DNA of 64,000 nucleotides from Levilinea sp. (GCA_029975215.1 JARKPO010000007.1:1-64000); one strand, 5' to 3'. Shown: positions 24,000 through 34,182, counted from the stretch's first letter. Translations and numbers: made by a program. The notes: generated by a model from the sequence alone, not told the origin.

Positions 24000-24026
24000 T
24001 TAGCACTCTCAGCGTTCGAGTGCTAA
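24000..24026 (+). promoter_or_regulatory. CIRCE operator (HrcA-binding inverted repeat)
   Basis: TTAGCACTC-N9-GAGTGCTAA matches the CIRCE consensus perfectly. It overlaps the transcript start region and ends 11 nt before the hrcA ATG. HrcA bound here would repress the operon until heat or unfolded protein titrates the GroE system that keeps HrcA active. Confidence 0.96.
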
Positions 24027-24037
24027 AAAGGTGAGTG

Positions 24038-25078
24038 ATGGAACCCTTAAGTGAACGTCAGAAGCTCATTCTAACCCTGGTGATTCACGAATACATCCGC
24101 ACGGCTGCGCCGGTGGGCTCTAACCATCTGGTGACTCATTACCATTTGGATTACAGCCCGGCCACTGTGCGCAACGAATTGCAGGCCCTGACCGAGATGG
24201 GATATCTGCGCCAGCCGCATACCTCTGCGGGGCGCGTGCCTTCGGATGAGGGCTACCGCTATTTTGTGGGCCGCCTTTTGCAACAGTCGGATCTGCCCTC
24301 CTCCACCCAACGCACCATCACCCACCAGTTTTATCAAATGCGGCACGACACCGACCAGTGGATGCGCCTGGCGGCCTCGGTTTTGGCCAGCCAATCGCGC
24401 GCGGCCTCCATGGTCACCGCCCCCCACCCCGAGCAGGTCCTGTTCAAGCACGTGGAGCTGATCGCCACCCGCGGGCGGCAGGTGCTGATGGTGTTGGTGA
24501 TGCTGGGCGGTGAAATCCGCCAACGACTGTTGACCCTATCAGAACCGCTATCGCAGGAACAGCTTTCAGCAGCGGCCGACCGGCTGAACGCGCTGCTGCA
24601 GGGCAAAGACACCCTGTCCATTCAGGCCCTTTCGCTGCCTTTAGACGCCCTGGAGCAGGCCATTTTGGATTGGGTGATTGAGGAAATGGCCCGCGCCGAC
24701 GCCCTGCCTTCGGGTGAGGTGTATCTGGACGGGCTGACCAATGTGGTGGGCGAGCCGGAATTTTCAGATTCAGAAGAAGCCCGCCGCACGCTGCGCCTGT
24801 TGGAAGAGCGCACCTTGCTCAACGACCTGCTGACGCGCAGCACGGTGCTGACGGATGCCCCGGTGGGCGGGGTTCAGGTGCTCATCGGCGGTGAAGGATC
24901 GTATGACGAGCTGCGCCGCTGTTCGGTGGTGCTGGCGCGCTACGGTGCCCCTGGCCTGGCCATGGGCACGCTGGGCGTGCTGGGCCCCATGCGCATGCCC
25001 TATGGACGCGCCATTTCCACAGTCCGCTTCCTGGCGGGCCTTTTAAGCGAACTGGTGGCGGATACGCTGGTGGAATAA
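24038..25078 (+). CDS. hrcA: Heat-inducible transcription repressor HrcA
   Basis: The ATG at 24038 follows AAGGTGAG. The 346-residue protein has the N-terminal winged helix typical of HrcA (LSERQKLILTLVIHEYIRTA, then SPATVRNELQALTEMGYL with the wing HTSAGRVPSDEGYRYFV). A GAF-like central domain follows, with the C-terminal signature MGTLGVLGPMRMPYGRAIST. It represses its own operon through the CIRCE element directly upstream. The gene order hrcA-grpE-dnaK-dnaJ is the classical one. Confidence 0.96.
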   Translation: MEPLSERQKLILTLVIHEYIRTAAPVGSNHLVTHYHLDYSPATVRNELQALTEMGYLRQPHTSAGRVPSDEGYRYFVGRLLQQSDLPSSTQRTITHQFYQMRHDTDQWMRLAASVLASQSRAASMVTAPHPEQVLFKHVELIATRGRQVLMVLVMLGGEIRQRLLTLSEPLSQEQLSAAADRLNALLQGKDTLSIQALSLPLDALEQAILDWVIEEMARADALPSGEVYLDGLTNVVGEPEFSDSEEARRTLRLLEERTLLNDLLTRSTVLTDAPVGGVQVLIGGEGSYDELRRCSVVLARYGAPGLAMGTLGVLGPMRMPYGRAISTVRFLAGLLSELVADTLVE

Positions 25079-25106
25079 ATCAAGTTTACAGAGCGAGGTG
25101 ATGTAC

Positions 25107-25664
25107 ATGCCAAAAACCAAGAAAACCGCTGCGCAGGCAACCCCTGAAGAAACCCATGCCGAACCTCAGGCCGAGGGCAGCGCGGCTGAACGGGAGGCGG
25201 AATTGCAAAAATTGCAGCAGGAACTGGAAGAAGCGCGCCGTATCGCTGCTGAGAATTCGGAAGGCTGGCAGCGCGAACGCGCCGATTTCCTGAATTATAA
25301 AAAGCGCATTGAACGCGATCAGGCGTTAATCTCACAGTCTATTACCGGGGAGGTGATTAAGAAGTATTTGGCCGTCCTGGATGACTTGGAGCGGGCTTTA
25401 AAAGCGCGCCCCACCGAAGGCGACGGCGCTGCCTGGGCGAGCGGGATTGAACTCATCCAGCGCAAGCTAACCACTATTCTTGAAAATGAGGGCGTGCTGC
25501 AAATCCCTGCAGAGGGCGCGCAGTTTGACCCTAACCTTCACGAAGCCATCACGCACGAAGACAGCCCGGACCATGAAAGCGGCCAGGTCATCGAAGTGCT
25601 CCAGCAAGGATATAAAATCGGCGACCGGGTGCTGCGCCCGGCGTTGGTTCGCGTAGCTCGATAG
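25107..25664 (+). CDS. grpE: Nucleotide exchange factor GrpE
   Basis: The ATG at 25107 lies 8 nt after GAGG, better placed than the upstream ATG at 25101. The 185-residue protein has the acidic, Gln/Glu-rich coiled-coil N-terminus and the GrpE core (ADFLNYKKRIERDQ, then KKYLAVLDDLERAL). The C-terminal beta-wing signature includes DPNLHEAIT and QGYKIGDRVLRPALVRVA. It releases ADP from DnaK and acts as a thermosensor in other bacteria. It is co-transcribed with hrcA and dnaK. Confidence 0.95.
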   Translation: MPKTKKTAAQATPEETHAEPQAEGSAAEREAELQKLQQELEEARRIAAENSEGWQRERADFLNYKKRIERDQALISQSITGEVIKKYLAVLDDLERALKARPTEGDGAAWASGIELIQRKLTTILENEGVLQIPAEGAQFDPNLHEAITHEDSPDHESGQVIEVLQQGYKIGDRVLRPALVRVAR

Positions 25665-25673
25665 GAGGAATCT

Positions 25674-27590
25674 ATGGGAAAAATCATTGGAATTGATCTG
25701 GGCACCACCAATTCGGTTGTCGCGGTGATGGTCGGCGGCGAGCCTACAGTCATCCCCACCGCGGAAGGCGAACGCCTCTGCCCGTCGGTTGTGGCGGTCA
25801 ATAAAAACCGCGAACGTCTGGTGGGCCGCACGGCCCGCAACCAGGCCATCATCAACCCCGAGAACACCATCTTCTCGATCAAGCGCTTCATGGGGCGCAA
25901 GTACGAAGATGCCGAAGTGCAGCGCTCGTTGGGGCGCGTGCCGTATCACGTGGCCAAGGCCCCCAATGGGGACGCGCGCGTGATCATGGACGGTAAGGAA
26001 TATTCCCCGCCGGAAATTTCTGCCATGATCTTGAGCAAACTCAAAGCCGATGCGGAAGCCTATTTGGGTGAGCCGGTGACCCAGGCGGTCATCACCGTTC
26101 CGGCGTACTTTAACGACGCGCAGCGCAACGCCACCAAAGATGCCGGCCGCATTGCTGGTTTGGAAGTGCTGCGCATCATCAACGAACCCACGGCCTCTTC
26201 ACTGGCTTACGGTTTGGACAAGAAAAAGAATGAAATCATCGCCGTGTACGACCTGGGCGGCGGTACCTTCGACATCTCCATTTTGGATGTGGGCGACGGC
26301 GTTTTCCAGGTGCGCGCCACCTCCGGCGATACCTTCCTGGGCGGCGACGACTTCGATCAGCGCGTGATGGAATATCTCATCTCAGAATTCAAGCGCGACA
26401 CCGGCATTGACCTGCACAACGATCGGGCTGCCTTGCAGCGTTTGAAAGAAGCCTCAGAAAAGGCCAAGATCGAGCTGTCCAGCACCATGCAGACCGAGAT
26501 CAACCTGCCTTACATCACCGCAGATGCCAGCGGCCCCAAGCACCTGGTGATGACCCTCACCCGCGCCAAGCTGGAGCAGCTGACGGCAGACTTGATCCAG
26601 CGCTCGCTGGAACCGATGCGGCGGGCTTTGGCCGACGCGGGCTTGAAGACCTCCGACATTTCTGAAGTGGTTTTGGTGGGCGGTATGACCCGTATGCCGG
26701 CGGTGCAGGAAGCCGTGCGCCGCGAATTTGGCAAAGACCCCCACAAGGGCGTCAACCCGGATGAGGTGGTGGCGGTCGGCGCGGCCATTCAGGCGGGCGT
26801 TTTGGGCGGCGAGGTGAAAGATATCCTCCTGCTGGATGTGACCCCCCTGACCCTTTCGGTGGAAACCCTGGGCGGCGTGGCCACCCCCATTTTGGAACGC
26901 AACACCACCATCCCGGCCCGCAAGAGTCAGATCTTCTCCACCGCTTCCGACGGCCAGACTCAGGTGGAAATCCACGTGCTGCAGGGCGAGCGCCCCATGG
27001 CCGCAGATAACAAATCCCTGGGCAAGTTCACCCTGGACGGCATCCCGCCCGCGCCGCGCGGCGTTCCGCAGGTGGAAGTGACCTTTGACATTGACGCCAA
27101 CGGCATCCTCAAGGTGACCGCTATGGACAAGGCCACCAACCGCAGCCAGCACATCACCATCACGGCTTCCTCCGGTCTGAACGATGCTGAAGTGGAGCGC
27201 ATGCGCAAGGAAGCTGAAGCCCACGCGGAAGAAGACCTGAAGCGCAAAGAGCTGATTGAGGCGCGCAACCATGCGGATAATTTGATTTACACCACCGAAA
27301 AGACCCTCAAGGACTACGGTGATAAAATTCCTGCGGATAAGAAGAGCGCCGCAGAAGAGGCCGTCAAGAAACTGCGCGATACCATGCAGTCCAACGATCT
27401 GGACGCCATCAAGCGCGATTCTGACCGCCTGGGCGAACTGCTTCAGCAGTTGGGCGCCTGCATGTACCAGCAGCCCGGTGCGGCCGGCCCCGGCGGCGTG
27501 GGCGGCGGCCCGGCGGGAGATGCAGGCAGCGGCCCGGCGGCAGGCCCCGCGGGTGATGACGTGGTGGACGGCGAGTTCCACAGCGCCTAA
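25674..27590 (+). CDS. dnaK: Chaperone protein DnaK (Hsp70)
   Basis: The 638-residue protein has the Hsp70 signatures: [14 protein letters not shown] at the N-terminus, [20 protein letters not shown], and [20 protein letters not shown] normal substrate-binding domain ([14 protein letters not shown]) and helical lid follow. The C-terminal tail is Gly/Pro/Ala-rich and ends DDVVDGEF, close to the usual EEVD-like bacterial tail. It binds exposed hydrophobic segments of client proteins in an ATP cycle driven by DnaJ and GrpE. Length and motifs are fully standard. Confidence 0.98.
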   Translation: MGKIIGIDLGTTNSVVAVMVGGEPTVIPTAEGERLCPSVVAVNKNRERLVGRTARNQAIINPENTIFSIKRFMGRKYEDAEVQRSLGRVPYHVAKAPNGDARVIMDGKEYSPPEISAMILSKLKADAEAYLGEPVTQAVITVPAYFNDAQRNATKDAGRIAGLEVLRIINEPTASSLAYGLDKKKNEIIAVYDLGGGTFDISILDVGDGVFQVRATSGDTFLGGDDFDQRVMEYLISEFKRDTGIDLHNDRAALQRLKEASEKAKIELSSTMQTEINLPYITADASGPKHLVMTLTRAKLEQLTADLIQRSLEPMRRALADAGLKTSDISEVVLVGGMTRMPAVQEAVRREFGKDPHKGVNPDEVVAVGAAIQAGVLGGEVKDILLLDVTPLTLSVETLGGVATPILERNTTIPARKSQIFSTASDGQTQVEIHVLQGERPMAADNKSLGKFTLDGIPPAPRGVPQVEVTFDIDANGILKVTAMDKATNRSQHITITASSGLNDAEVERMRKEAEAHAEEDLKRKELIEARNHADNLIYTTEKTLKDYGDKIPADKKSAAEEAVKKLRDTMQSNDLDAIKRDSDRLGELLQQLGACMYQQPGAAGPGGVGGGPAGDAGSGPAAGPAGDDVVDGEFHSA

Positions 27591-27631
27591 GCCCAATTTC
27601 GGCGCAAACCGCCTGACAATGCATTTCAACG

Positions 27632-27661
27632 GGGATACCCGGTCGCCAGGCCGGGTATCCC
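27632..27661 (+). other. mRNA hairpin between dnaK and dnaJ
   Basis: A perfect 11-bp stem (GGGATACCCGG with CCGGGTATCCC) with an 8-nt loop lies in the 168-bp dnaK-dnaJ gap. No T-run follows, so it is more likely an mRNA processing or stabilising element, or a weak attenuator, than a terminator. The rest of the gap shows no gene. Confidence 0.6.
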
Positions 27662-27758
27662 TGAGGTGTTCAAATCCCAAAAACCGCCCGTTCCCGTCTG
27701 GCGCCGGGGATGGTGAGCTGGCTGCCTGGCTGGCCGCGGGAAGCAGGTGAATTAACGG

Positions 27759-28883
27759 ATGGCACAAAAGGACTACTACGAGATTCTCGGCGTGCAGCGC
27801 AGCGCCACCTCAGACGAGCTGAAAACCGCTTTTCGCAACCTGGCGCGCCAATATCACCCCGATGTGAACAAATCGCCGGACGCCGAAGAACGCTTTAAAG
27901 AGATCAACGAAGCGTACGCGGTGCTTTCAGATGCCGACAAGCGCGCCGCCTACGACCGCTTTGGGGTGGAAGGCTTGAACGGCATGGGCGGCATTCCCAA
28001 TTATGCCGATATTGACCTTTCTGATATCCTGGAAGGTTTGTTTGGCTTTGGCTTTGGCGGTGGGGGGTCTTCGCGCCGTTCGCGCAACGCCCCGCGCCGC
28101 GGTGCCGACCTGAGCACGGTGCTGCAGCTGACCTTTGAAGAAGCTGTGTTCGGTACGGATAAAGAGGTTGAGATCACGCGCGATGAAACCTGCTCCGCCT
28201 GTCACGGCAGCGGGTCAGAACCCGGTAGCGGCCCCACCCGCTGCGCCACGTGCAACGGCCAGGGTGAGGTGCGCACGGTTCGGCAGTCCATCTTTGGCTC
28301 GATGGTGCAGGTGGTCACCTGCCCGTCCTGCAGCGGCAAAGGGGAGGTCATCAGCAACCCCTGTAAAACCTGCCGCGGGCGCGGTTTGGAGCGGCGCACC
28401 ATCCGCAAGGTGGTCACCATCCCTCCCGGGGTGGATAACGGCACGCAGCTGCGCCTGGGCGGTGAAGGGCAGCCGGGCGCGAACGGCGGGCCGAACGGCA
28501 ACCTGTACATTGAAATGCGCGTGGCCAATCACCAGTTTTTCCGCCGCCGCCAGAACGATATCCTCCTCGACTTGAATATCAACATTGCCCAGGCAGTGTT
28601 GGGCGCGGAAATTGAAGTGCCCACCCTCGACGGTCCCTCCCGCCTGAAAATTCCGGCGGGAACCCAGCCGGGGAAGGTCTTTACCCTGAAGAACAAAGGC
28701 GTGCCCCAACTGCGCGGCAGCGGCCGCGGCGATCAGCATGTGGTTGTTTCGGTGGAAATCCCCACCAAGCTGAGTGCGGAGCAGCGCAAGCTGTTTGAGG
28801 ATCTGGCCCAAACCCTGGGCAGTGAAGTTCGCCCGCAGGAAAAGAGTTTCATGGATATTCTCAAGGAGGTTCTGGGTGGATAA
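27759..28883 (+). CDS. dnaJ: Chaperone protein DnaJ (Hsp40)
   Basis: The J domain (residues 1-70) has the HPD motif in [10 protein letters not shown] Gly/Phe-rich linker ([14 protein letters not shown]) leads to the zinc domain with four CxxCxGxG repeats ([32 protein letters not shown]). The C-terminal substrate-binding domain follows. It stimulates DnaK ATP hydrolysis and delivers clients. The 374-residue length is standard. The prmA start codon lies within its last codons. Confidence 0.97.
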   Translation: MAQKDYYEILGVQRSATSDELKTAFRNLARQYHPDVNKSPDAEERFKEINEAYAVLSDADKRAAYDRFGVEGLNGMGGIPNYADIDLSDILEGLFGFGFGGGGSSRRSRNAPRRGADLSTVLQLTFEEAVFGTDKEVEITRDETCSACHGSGSEPGSGPTRCATCNGQGEVRTVRQSIFGSMVQVVTCPSCSGKGEVISNPCKTCRGRGLERRTIRKVVTIPPGVDNGTQLRLGGEGQPGANGGPNGNLYIEMRVANHQFFRRRQNDILLDLNINIAQAVLGAEIEVPTLDGPSRLKIPAGTQPGKVFTLKNKGVPQLRGSGRGDQHVVVSVEIPTKLSAEQRKLFEDLAQTLGSEVRPQEKSFMDILKEVLGG

Positions 28884-29790
28884 AGCCCATTGGTTAGAAG
28901 TGTCTTTGACGGTGGACGGCGAGCTGGCTGAAGCCGTGGCGGATGTGATGGCGCGTTATGTCAAAAACGGCGTGGTGGTGGAAAGCGGCGTGATCTACAA
29001 TGACGCTGAGGACGAAGGCACCCCTTTTGGCCCGGTGCGCGTGTACGGCTTTTTGCTGGCGACGCCCGATCTGGAGGAACAGCGCCAAAAATTGCTGGAA
29101 GCGTTGTGGCACCTGGGTCAGATTCAACCCCTGCCCGAGCCGTCCTTCCGCGTGATTGACGATGAAGATTGGATGGCCTCCTGGAAACAGCATTACCGCC
29201 CCATTCCCATCGGGGAACGGTTGTTGGTGCTGCCCGCCTGGGTGGAATCCAGCGATCCGCGCCGCGTGGCGGTGAAAATTGACCCCAGCATGGCCTTTGG
29301 AACGGGAACCCACCCCACTACCCAGCTGTGCATGGCCATGATTGAAAAATATCTGACCCCCGGCCAGCAGGTGATCGATGTGGGCTGCGGCTCCGGCATC
29401 CTCTCCATCGCGGCCATCAAGCTGGGCGCAGGGCACACCCTGGCAGTGGATATTGACGATGAATCCACCCGCGCAACCCTGGAAAACGCCGAGCGCAACG
29501 ATGTAAACACCGGCCTGGAGATTGGCAAAGGTTCCGTGGCCGAAATTCGCGCCGGGCAGTTCAGCCTGCGCGCGGCCCCGCTGGTTCTGGCCAACATTCT
29601 GGCCCCGATCATTCTGCGCTTGTTTGATGACGGCCTGGGGGAATTGGTGGAGCCGGGCGGGACTCTGGTGCTTTCAGGCATCTTGGTCGAGCAGGCCGCG
29701 GCGGTGCAGGCGCGAGCCGAGGCCGAGGGATATACCCATGTAGAAACGGCGCAGATGGGCGATTGGGTGGCCATTGTCCTGCGGCGCTAG
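28876..29790 (+). CDS. prmA: Ribosomal protein L11 methyltransferase
   Basis: The GTG at 28876 has an AAGGAGG 6 nt upstream and overlaps the dnaJ end by 8 nt; the ORF-track start lies inside dnaJ. The 304-residue protein has the PrmA N-terminal substrate domain ([20 protein letters not shown]) and the segment [14 protein letters not shown]. The SAM site is [20 protein letters not shown] and the catalytic-type motif is LANILAPII. It trimethylates ribosomal protein L11. Coupling to the dnaK operon is common in Gram-positive and related lineages. Confidence 0.95.
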   Translation: MDKAHWLEVSLTVDGELAEAVADVMARYVKNGVVVESGVIYNDAEDEGTPFGPVRVYGFLLATPDLEEQRQKLLEALWHLGQIQPLPEPSFRVIDDEDWMASWKQHYRPIPIGERLLVLPAWVESSDPRRVAVKIDPSMAFGTGTHPTTQLCMAMIEKYLTPGQQVIDVGCGSGILSIAAIKLGAGHTLAVDIDDESTRATLENAERNDVNTGLEIGKGSVAEIRAGQFSLRAAPLVLANILAPIILRLFDDGLGELVEPGGTLVLSGILVEQAAAVQARAEAEGYTHVETAQMGDWVAIVLRR

Positions 29791-29813
29791 GCTGATGGGT
29801 ACGGAGTAATCAC

Positions 29814-29849
29814 AAAGGTGCGTTCGATGAAGCTGAACGCACCTTTTTT
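29814..29849. terminator. Rho-independent terminator of the heat-shock operon
   Basis: A perfect 12-bp stem (AAAGGTGCGTTC and GAACGCACCTTT) with a 9-nt loop runs into TTTTTT on the plus strand. It lies 24 nt after the prmA stop, and the AAA start of the stem could also serve the convergent ABC operon. Confidence 0.9.
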
Positions 29850-29889
29850 ACTGCTGCGCCCCCGACAATGCGTTCGCGGTGACGCTCTG

Positions 29890-31722
29890 CTAAATGGCCT
29901 GACCCTTAAACTGACTGACGTACAAATGATGGTAAAAGCCGCGCGCAGCCAGCAGTTGCGGATGGCTGCCCTGCTCCACAATCTGCCCGTCGTTGATCAC
30001 CACCACCCGATCGGCATCGCGAATGGTGCTTAGACGGTGGGCGATGACAAAACTGGTGCGGCCTTCCATCAGGCGCAGCAGCGACTTCTGAATGCGCAAC
30101 TCGGTGCGCGTGTCTACGCTGCTGGTGGCTTCGTCCAGAATCAAAATGGCCGGGTCGGCCAAAATGGCGCGGGCGATGGCCAACAGCTGGCGCTGCCCCT
30201 GGCTCAAGTTGCTGGCCCGCTCCGACAGGCGGGTTGCATACCCCTGAGGTAGTTGGCGGATGAAGTGATCGGCGTCTGCCAGTCGCGCCGCGCGCATCAC
30301 TTCCTCGTCGCTGGCCTCCAGCCGCCCGTAGCGGATGTTTTCCATGACCGTGTCGGCAAATAAGAAGGTATCCTGCAGCACCAGCCCCAACTGACGGCGC
30401 AGGTCGGACTTGCGAATCTGGCGGATGTCCACCCCATCCACGCAGATCTGGCCAGATTGGATATCGTAAAAGCGCGTCAGCAGGTTGATGATGGTGGTCT
30501 TGCCTGCGCCGGTCGGCCCCACCAGGGCGATGGTCTGTCCGGCGGGCACCTCCAGGCTGAAATCGTGCAGCACGGGGTGATCGGAATGGTAGCCAAAGCG
30601 CACATGCTCAAAACGCACATGTCCCTGGGCGGCGCGCAGCGGCTGGGCATTGGGGGCGTCTTCCACCTCGGCGCGCACATCCATCACCTGAAACACGCGC
30701 TCGGCCCCCGCCAGGGCAGCCTGAATGGCGTTGTACATGTTGGCCAGCTGGCGGATGGGCTGGGTGAAATTTTGACCGTACTGAATGAAGGTGGCAATGG
30801 TGCCCACGCTGGCCAACCCCAGCAAAGCCAGCCAGCCGCCCAGCCCCGCCAGCACAATCACAAAGAAATTGCCCAGCACGCTGGTGAGCGGCATGAGCAG
30901 CAAGGCGTAGCTGTTGGCATACACGCCCGCCTGAAAGACGGCCTGGTTCTGCTGACGGAAGGCCTCCAAAACAGAATCGCTGCGCCGGAAGGCTTTGACC
31001 ACTTTTTGGCCGCTGATGGCCTCTTCCATCACCCCGTTCAGCCCGCCCAGGTGCTTTTGTAGATCGCGGAAACCCTTGCGGGTGTAGCGGGCCACAAATT
31101 CGGTGAACCAATAGGTGATGGGCACAATGATCAGGGTGGCCAGAGCCAGCCAGGGGTTCAAAATGAACATGGCGGCCAGGATGCCCACCAACGAAAGCAC
31201 GCTGGCCAGCAGGGCAGTCACATTCTGTGAGATGGCCTGGTTAACGGCTTCAATGTCGTTGGTCAGGCGGCTCATCAGCTCGCCCGCGGGGTGGGTGTCA
31301 AAAAAGCGCAGGGAAAGGGACTGCAAATGGGCAAACAGATCACGGCGCAGGTCCCGCAGGGCACGCTGCGAAAGGCTGGCCATGATCCAATTGGCCGCCG
31401 CCTGCGACAGGTTGGCCGCCGCGTACACCCCCAGCATGGTCAGCGCCGTGCGCGCCAGACCAGCGGCATCCCGCTGACTGATAAAGCGGTCAATGGCCAC
31501 GCCCAGCAGGTAGGGGGCCACCAGACCCAAAAGGGTGTAGGTGAGCACCAGGGCCAGGACCCCCAGCAGCGCCCACCGGTAGGGGCGCAGATAGGGCAGC
31601 AGCCGCAGCAGGGCATGGCGCGGGTCTTGCGCTTTTTCAATGCGGGCTGCGCCCGCCGGCATGCGCCCCTGCATGCGGCTGCGCAGATCGCTGGGACGGG
31701 TGGTAACCGGTAAGTTGTTCAT
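29890..31722 (-). CDS. ABC exporter half-transporter, catalytically canonical subunit
   Basis: The 610-residue protein has six membrane helices (about 55-330) and a nucleotide-binding domain. The domain shows Walker A GPTGAGKTT, Q-loop LVLQDTFLF, signature LSQGQRQ, Walker B with the catalytic Glu (ILILDEATSSVD) and H-loop VIAHRLST. Its start overlaps the stop of the partner gene by 4 nt, so the two are translated together. The pair matches heterodimeric multidrug or lipid exporters (TM287/288, BmrCD, LmrCD type). The substrate is unknown; the MarR gene upstream suggests a toxic or lipophilic compound. Confidence 0.92.
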   Translation of the reverse strand: MNNLPVTTRPSDLRSRMQGRMPAGAARIEKAQDPRHALLRLLPYLRPYRWALLGVLALVLTYTLLGLVAPYLLGVAIDRFISQRDAAGLARTALTMLGVYAAANLSQAAANWIMASLSQRALRDLRRDLFAHLQSLSLRFFDTHPAGELMSRLTNDIEAVNQAISQNVTALLASVLSLVGILAAMFILNPWLALATLIIVPITYWFTEFVARYTRKGFRDLQKHLGGLNGVMEEAISGQKVVKAFRRSDSVLEAFRQQNQAVFQAGVYANSYALLLMPLTSVLGNFFVIVLAGLGGWLALLGLASVGTIATFIQYGQNFTQPIRQLANMYNAIQAALAGAERVFQVMDVRAEVEDAPNAQPLRAAQGHVRFEHVRFGYHSDHPVLHDFSLEVPAGQTIALVGPTGAGKTTIINLLTRFYDIQSGQICVDGVDIRQIRKSDLRRQLGLVLQDTFLFADTVMENIRYGRLEASDEEVMRAARLADADHFIRQLPQGYATRLSERASNLSQGQRQLLAIARAILADPAILILDEATSSVDTRTELRIQKSLLRLMEGRTSFVIAHRLSTIRDADRVVVINDGQIVEQGSHPQLLAARGFYHHLYVSQFKGQAI

Positions 31723-33494
31723 CGCTGCACACTCCCCAGAGCCGGGGGTTGGGCTTCCTGCAAGCCCCCGCCGAGCTGTGAATCGTAAATTTCCTGATAA
31801 ATGGGACTGGAGCGCATCAGCTCGGCGTGGGTTCCCTGTGCGGCGATGCGCCCCTTCTCCAATACGATAATCTTGTCCGCGTTCAGCACGGTGCTGATGC
31901 GCTGGGCCACCACAAAGCTGGTGCGACCGTGCAGGTAGGTTTCCAGCGCGTTTTGAATTTCGGTTTCGGTCTCCACATCCACCGAGCTGGTGCTGTCATC
32001 CAAAATGAGGATTTTGGGCTGGGTGATCAGGGCGCGGGCGATGGCGATGCGCTGCTTTTGGCCGCCGGAAAGATTGACCCCGCGCTCTTCCACGCGCGTG
32101 TCGTAGCCGTTGGGCAGTTCCAGAATAAATTCGTGGGCCTGCGCGGCGCGGGCGGCGGCAACCACCTCCTCATCGCTGGCCTGGGGGCGGCCGTAGCGGA
32201 TGTTATCGCGCACACTGCCCGAAAACAGCACGCTCTCCTGCGGCACAATGCCCACATGCGCCAGCAGCGAATCCTGCTGCAGGTTGCGGATGTCCACCCC
32301 GTCAATGGTGATCTGCCCCTGGGTCACGTCATAAAAACGCGGGATCAGGTTCACCAGGGTGGTCTTTCCGGCGCCGGTGGCCCCCAAAATGGCCACCGTC
32401 TGGCCGGGTTCCGCCCGCAGGTTAATCCCATCCAACACCACGGCGCTGCTGCTGCCCTGATATTGAAAACTCACGTCGCGAAACACCACCTCCCCGCGGA
32501 TGTCCTCCGGCAGCCGCCCCGCGTTGGGAGCCTCCTGCACCTCCGGCTCAGCGTCCAGCACCTCGTGGATGCGCTGGGCCGAGGCGATGCCGTTGGCCCA
32601 GGTGTTTGACAGCACGGTCATCATCGTCAGTGGGGTCATGGTGGTCATCATGTAATTGGTGAAGGCCACAATCTCGCCCACGGTCAATTCGCCGCGGATG
32701 CTCTGCAGGCCGCCCGCCCAGATGACGGTGACGATTCCGGCATTCACAAACAAGGTCAAGATGGGCGACATGGCCGACATGAACTGCATCACGCGCACGG
32801 TGCGGTCGGTGAAATCCTGGTTGGCGGCCTCAAAACGCTGGCTCTCAAAATCGGCGCGCACAAAAGCCTTCACCAGGCGCGCCCCGGCGATATTTTCCTG
32901 CAGCACGGTGTTGAGCCGGTCCAGCTTTTGCTGCACCCTGCGGAACAAAGGCTCCATGCGAATGCTGAAGACCACAATGATGGCCAAAGTGACCAGCAGC
33001 AGGGGGACCATGGTCAGCGAAAGCTGGCGGTTGGTGTTAAACATCAAAATCAGGCTGCCGATCATCAGCATGGGGGCGCGCGTGCCGATGCGCAGCGAAA
33101 CCTGAAGCAGGCGCTGCACCGCGCCAACGTCGCTGGTCAGGCGCACCAGCAGGTTGCCGGTGGTGAAGCGGTCCAGGTTTCCATAGGAAAATTGCTGCAC
33201 CTTCACAAAGATACCATCGCGCAGGTCGCGGGCCACGTTTTCGCCGGTGCGCACCGAGAAAATGTTGTTGCCCACCGCCACCAACGCGCTGAGCAGAGAA
33301 ATTCCCAGCATAAGCACAGAGGTCTGCCAGACCACCGTCAGGTTGTTTCCCTTGATGCCCTGGTCAATGATGCGCTGGATCAGGCGCGGGATGGCCAGCT
33401 CCAGAAAGACCATGATAAACAGCAGCAGCAAAGACAGCAGGGCATAGTTCGTATACGGTTTTACAAATCGCAGCAGTTTTTGCAGAGCGCGCAT
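31719..33494 (-). CDS. ABC exporter half-transporter, subunit with degenerate ATP site
   Basis: The 591-residue protein has six membrane helices and a nucleotide-binding domain. Walker A is GATGAGKTT and the signature LSGGQKQ is intact. The Walker B catalytic Glu is replaced by Asp (ILILDDSTSS) and the H-loop His by Gln (VVAQRIST). These two changes are the hallmark of the non-hydrolysing site in heterodimeric exporters such as TM287/288. It therefore pairs with the canonical subunit encoded next to it. The gene lies 11 nt downstream of the MarR gene in the same operon. Confidence 0.92.
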   Translation of the reverse strand: MRALQKLLRFVKPYTNYALLSLLLLFIMVFLELAIPRLIQRIIDQGIKGNNLTVVWQTSVLMLGISLLSALVAVGNNIFSVRTGENVARDLRDGIFVKVQQFSYGNLDRFTTGNLLVRLTSDVGAVQRLLQVSLRIGTRAPMLMIGSLILMFNTNRQLSLTMVPLLLVTLAIIVVFSIRMEPLFRRVQQKLDRLNTVLQENIAGARLVKAFVRADFESQRFEAANQDFTDRTVRVMQFMSAMSPILTLFVNAGIVTVIWAGGLQSIRGELTVGEIVAFTNYMMTTMTPLTMMTVLSNTWANGIASAQRIHEVLDAEPEVQEAPNAGRLPEDIRGEVVFRDVSFQYQGSSSAVVLDGINLRAEPGQTVAILGATGAGKTTLVNLIPRFYDVTQGQITIDGVDIRNLQQDSLLAHVGIVPQESVLFSGSVRDNIRYGRPQASDEEVVAAARAAQAHEFILELPNGYDTRVEERGVNLSGGQKQRIAIARALITQPKILILDDSTSSVDVETETEIQNALETYLHGRTSFVVAQRISTVLNADKIIVLEKGRIAAQGTHAELMRSSPIYQEIYDSQLGGGLQEAQPPALGSVQR

Positions 33495-33505
33495 GGGTCT
33501 ACCGC

Positions 33506-34015
33506 CTATTTAGGATGGCTGCCAGTCGTGGGCAGCTGAACAGCATCGGGTTGAGAAGAGGGGTTGAACACCTGATGCAGCACGGTCAGCCCCTGAATGA
33601 CAGCGCGCATCTCTTCCGCCGACAGCCCGGCCAATTTCTCCGCCATCCAGGCGCGGTTGTGTTGGAAGATGGTGTCCAGCAGCGCCGATCCCGCGGGGGT
33701 CAGCTCCAACTGGACGCGGCGGCGGTCCTGGGAGTCGGTGCGGCGCACCACCAGGCCGCGTTCCGCCAGCCCATCCACCGCCTGGGTGACGGCCGAGCGG
33801 CTGATCTGCTTGAAGTCGGCCAGTTCGCTGGCGGAGGTGATGCCTTTGCGGATCAGGCGCAGCACGTGGAATTGCTCCACGCTCAGGTCAAACTGGCGGG
33901 CGGCCAGCGTGCGGATATTGACCCGAATGTGGTTCCAGGTGGGAGGGAAGGTTTCCCAAAATTGGTCTAACAGAAAGGGCAGCAGCTCGTCTGCGTTGGG
34001 CGGGTTCTCAGGCAT
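33506..34015 (-). CDS. MarR-family transcriptional regulator
   Basis: The 169-residue protein is a MarR winged helix: a dimerisation helix, then FDLSVEQFHVLRLIRKGITS, the recognition helix region ISRSAVTQAVDGLAERGLVV and the wing RRTDSQDRRRVQLELTPAG. It is the first gene of the ABC exporter operon. A small palindrome covers the likely start of transcription at 34041-34057, so it probably represses its own operon and is released by a transported compound. The inducer is not predictable. Confidence 0.9.
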   Translation of the reverse strand: MPENPPNADELLPFLLDQFWETFPPTWNHIRVNIRTLAARQFDLSVEQFHVLRLIRKGITSASELADFKQISRSAVTQAVDGLAERGLVVRRTDSQDRRRVQLELTPAGSALLDTIFQHNRAWMAEKLAGLSAEEMRAVIQGLTVLHQVFNPSSQPDAVQLPTTGSHPK

Positions 34016-34040
34016 GGGAGGTCAGCTCGGGGGGTAAAGT

Positions 34041-34085
34041 AATTAAGGTACTTAACTATTATAGCATTCTGCGCAAATCTGTCCA
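34041..34085 (-). promoter_or_regulatory. Promoter and MarR-type operator of the ABC exporter operon
   Basis: On the minus strand, TGGACA (plus 34080-34085) and TATAAT (34058-34063) are 16 bp apart. The inverted repeat TTAAG-GTA-CTTAA (34043-34055) covers the expected start of transcription. This layout suits repression by the MarR protein encoded first in the operon; binding is inferred. Confidence 0.75.
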
Positions 34086-34176
34086 GGGGAATGAGGGGCG
34101 TTCAGGGAGGCGCCATTCGCACACATTATTGAGCAGATTCCCCAAACTCGAAGATCTCTTTTCCGCGATTCAACCC

Positions 34177-34182
34177 TATAAT
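34177..34182 (+). promoter_or_regulatory. Probable -10 box of the PPK2 gene
   Basis: A perfect TATAAT lies 83 nt before the PPK2 start. No good -35 match lies 16-18 bp upstream, so the promoter is only partly supported. Confidence 0.4.
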
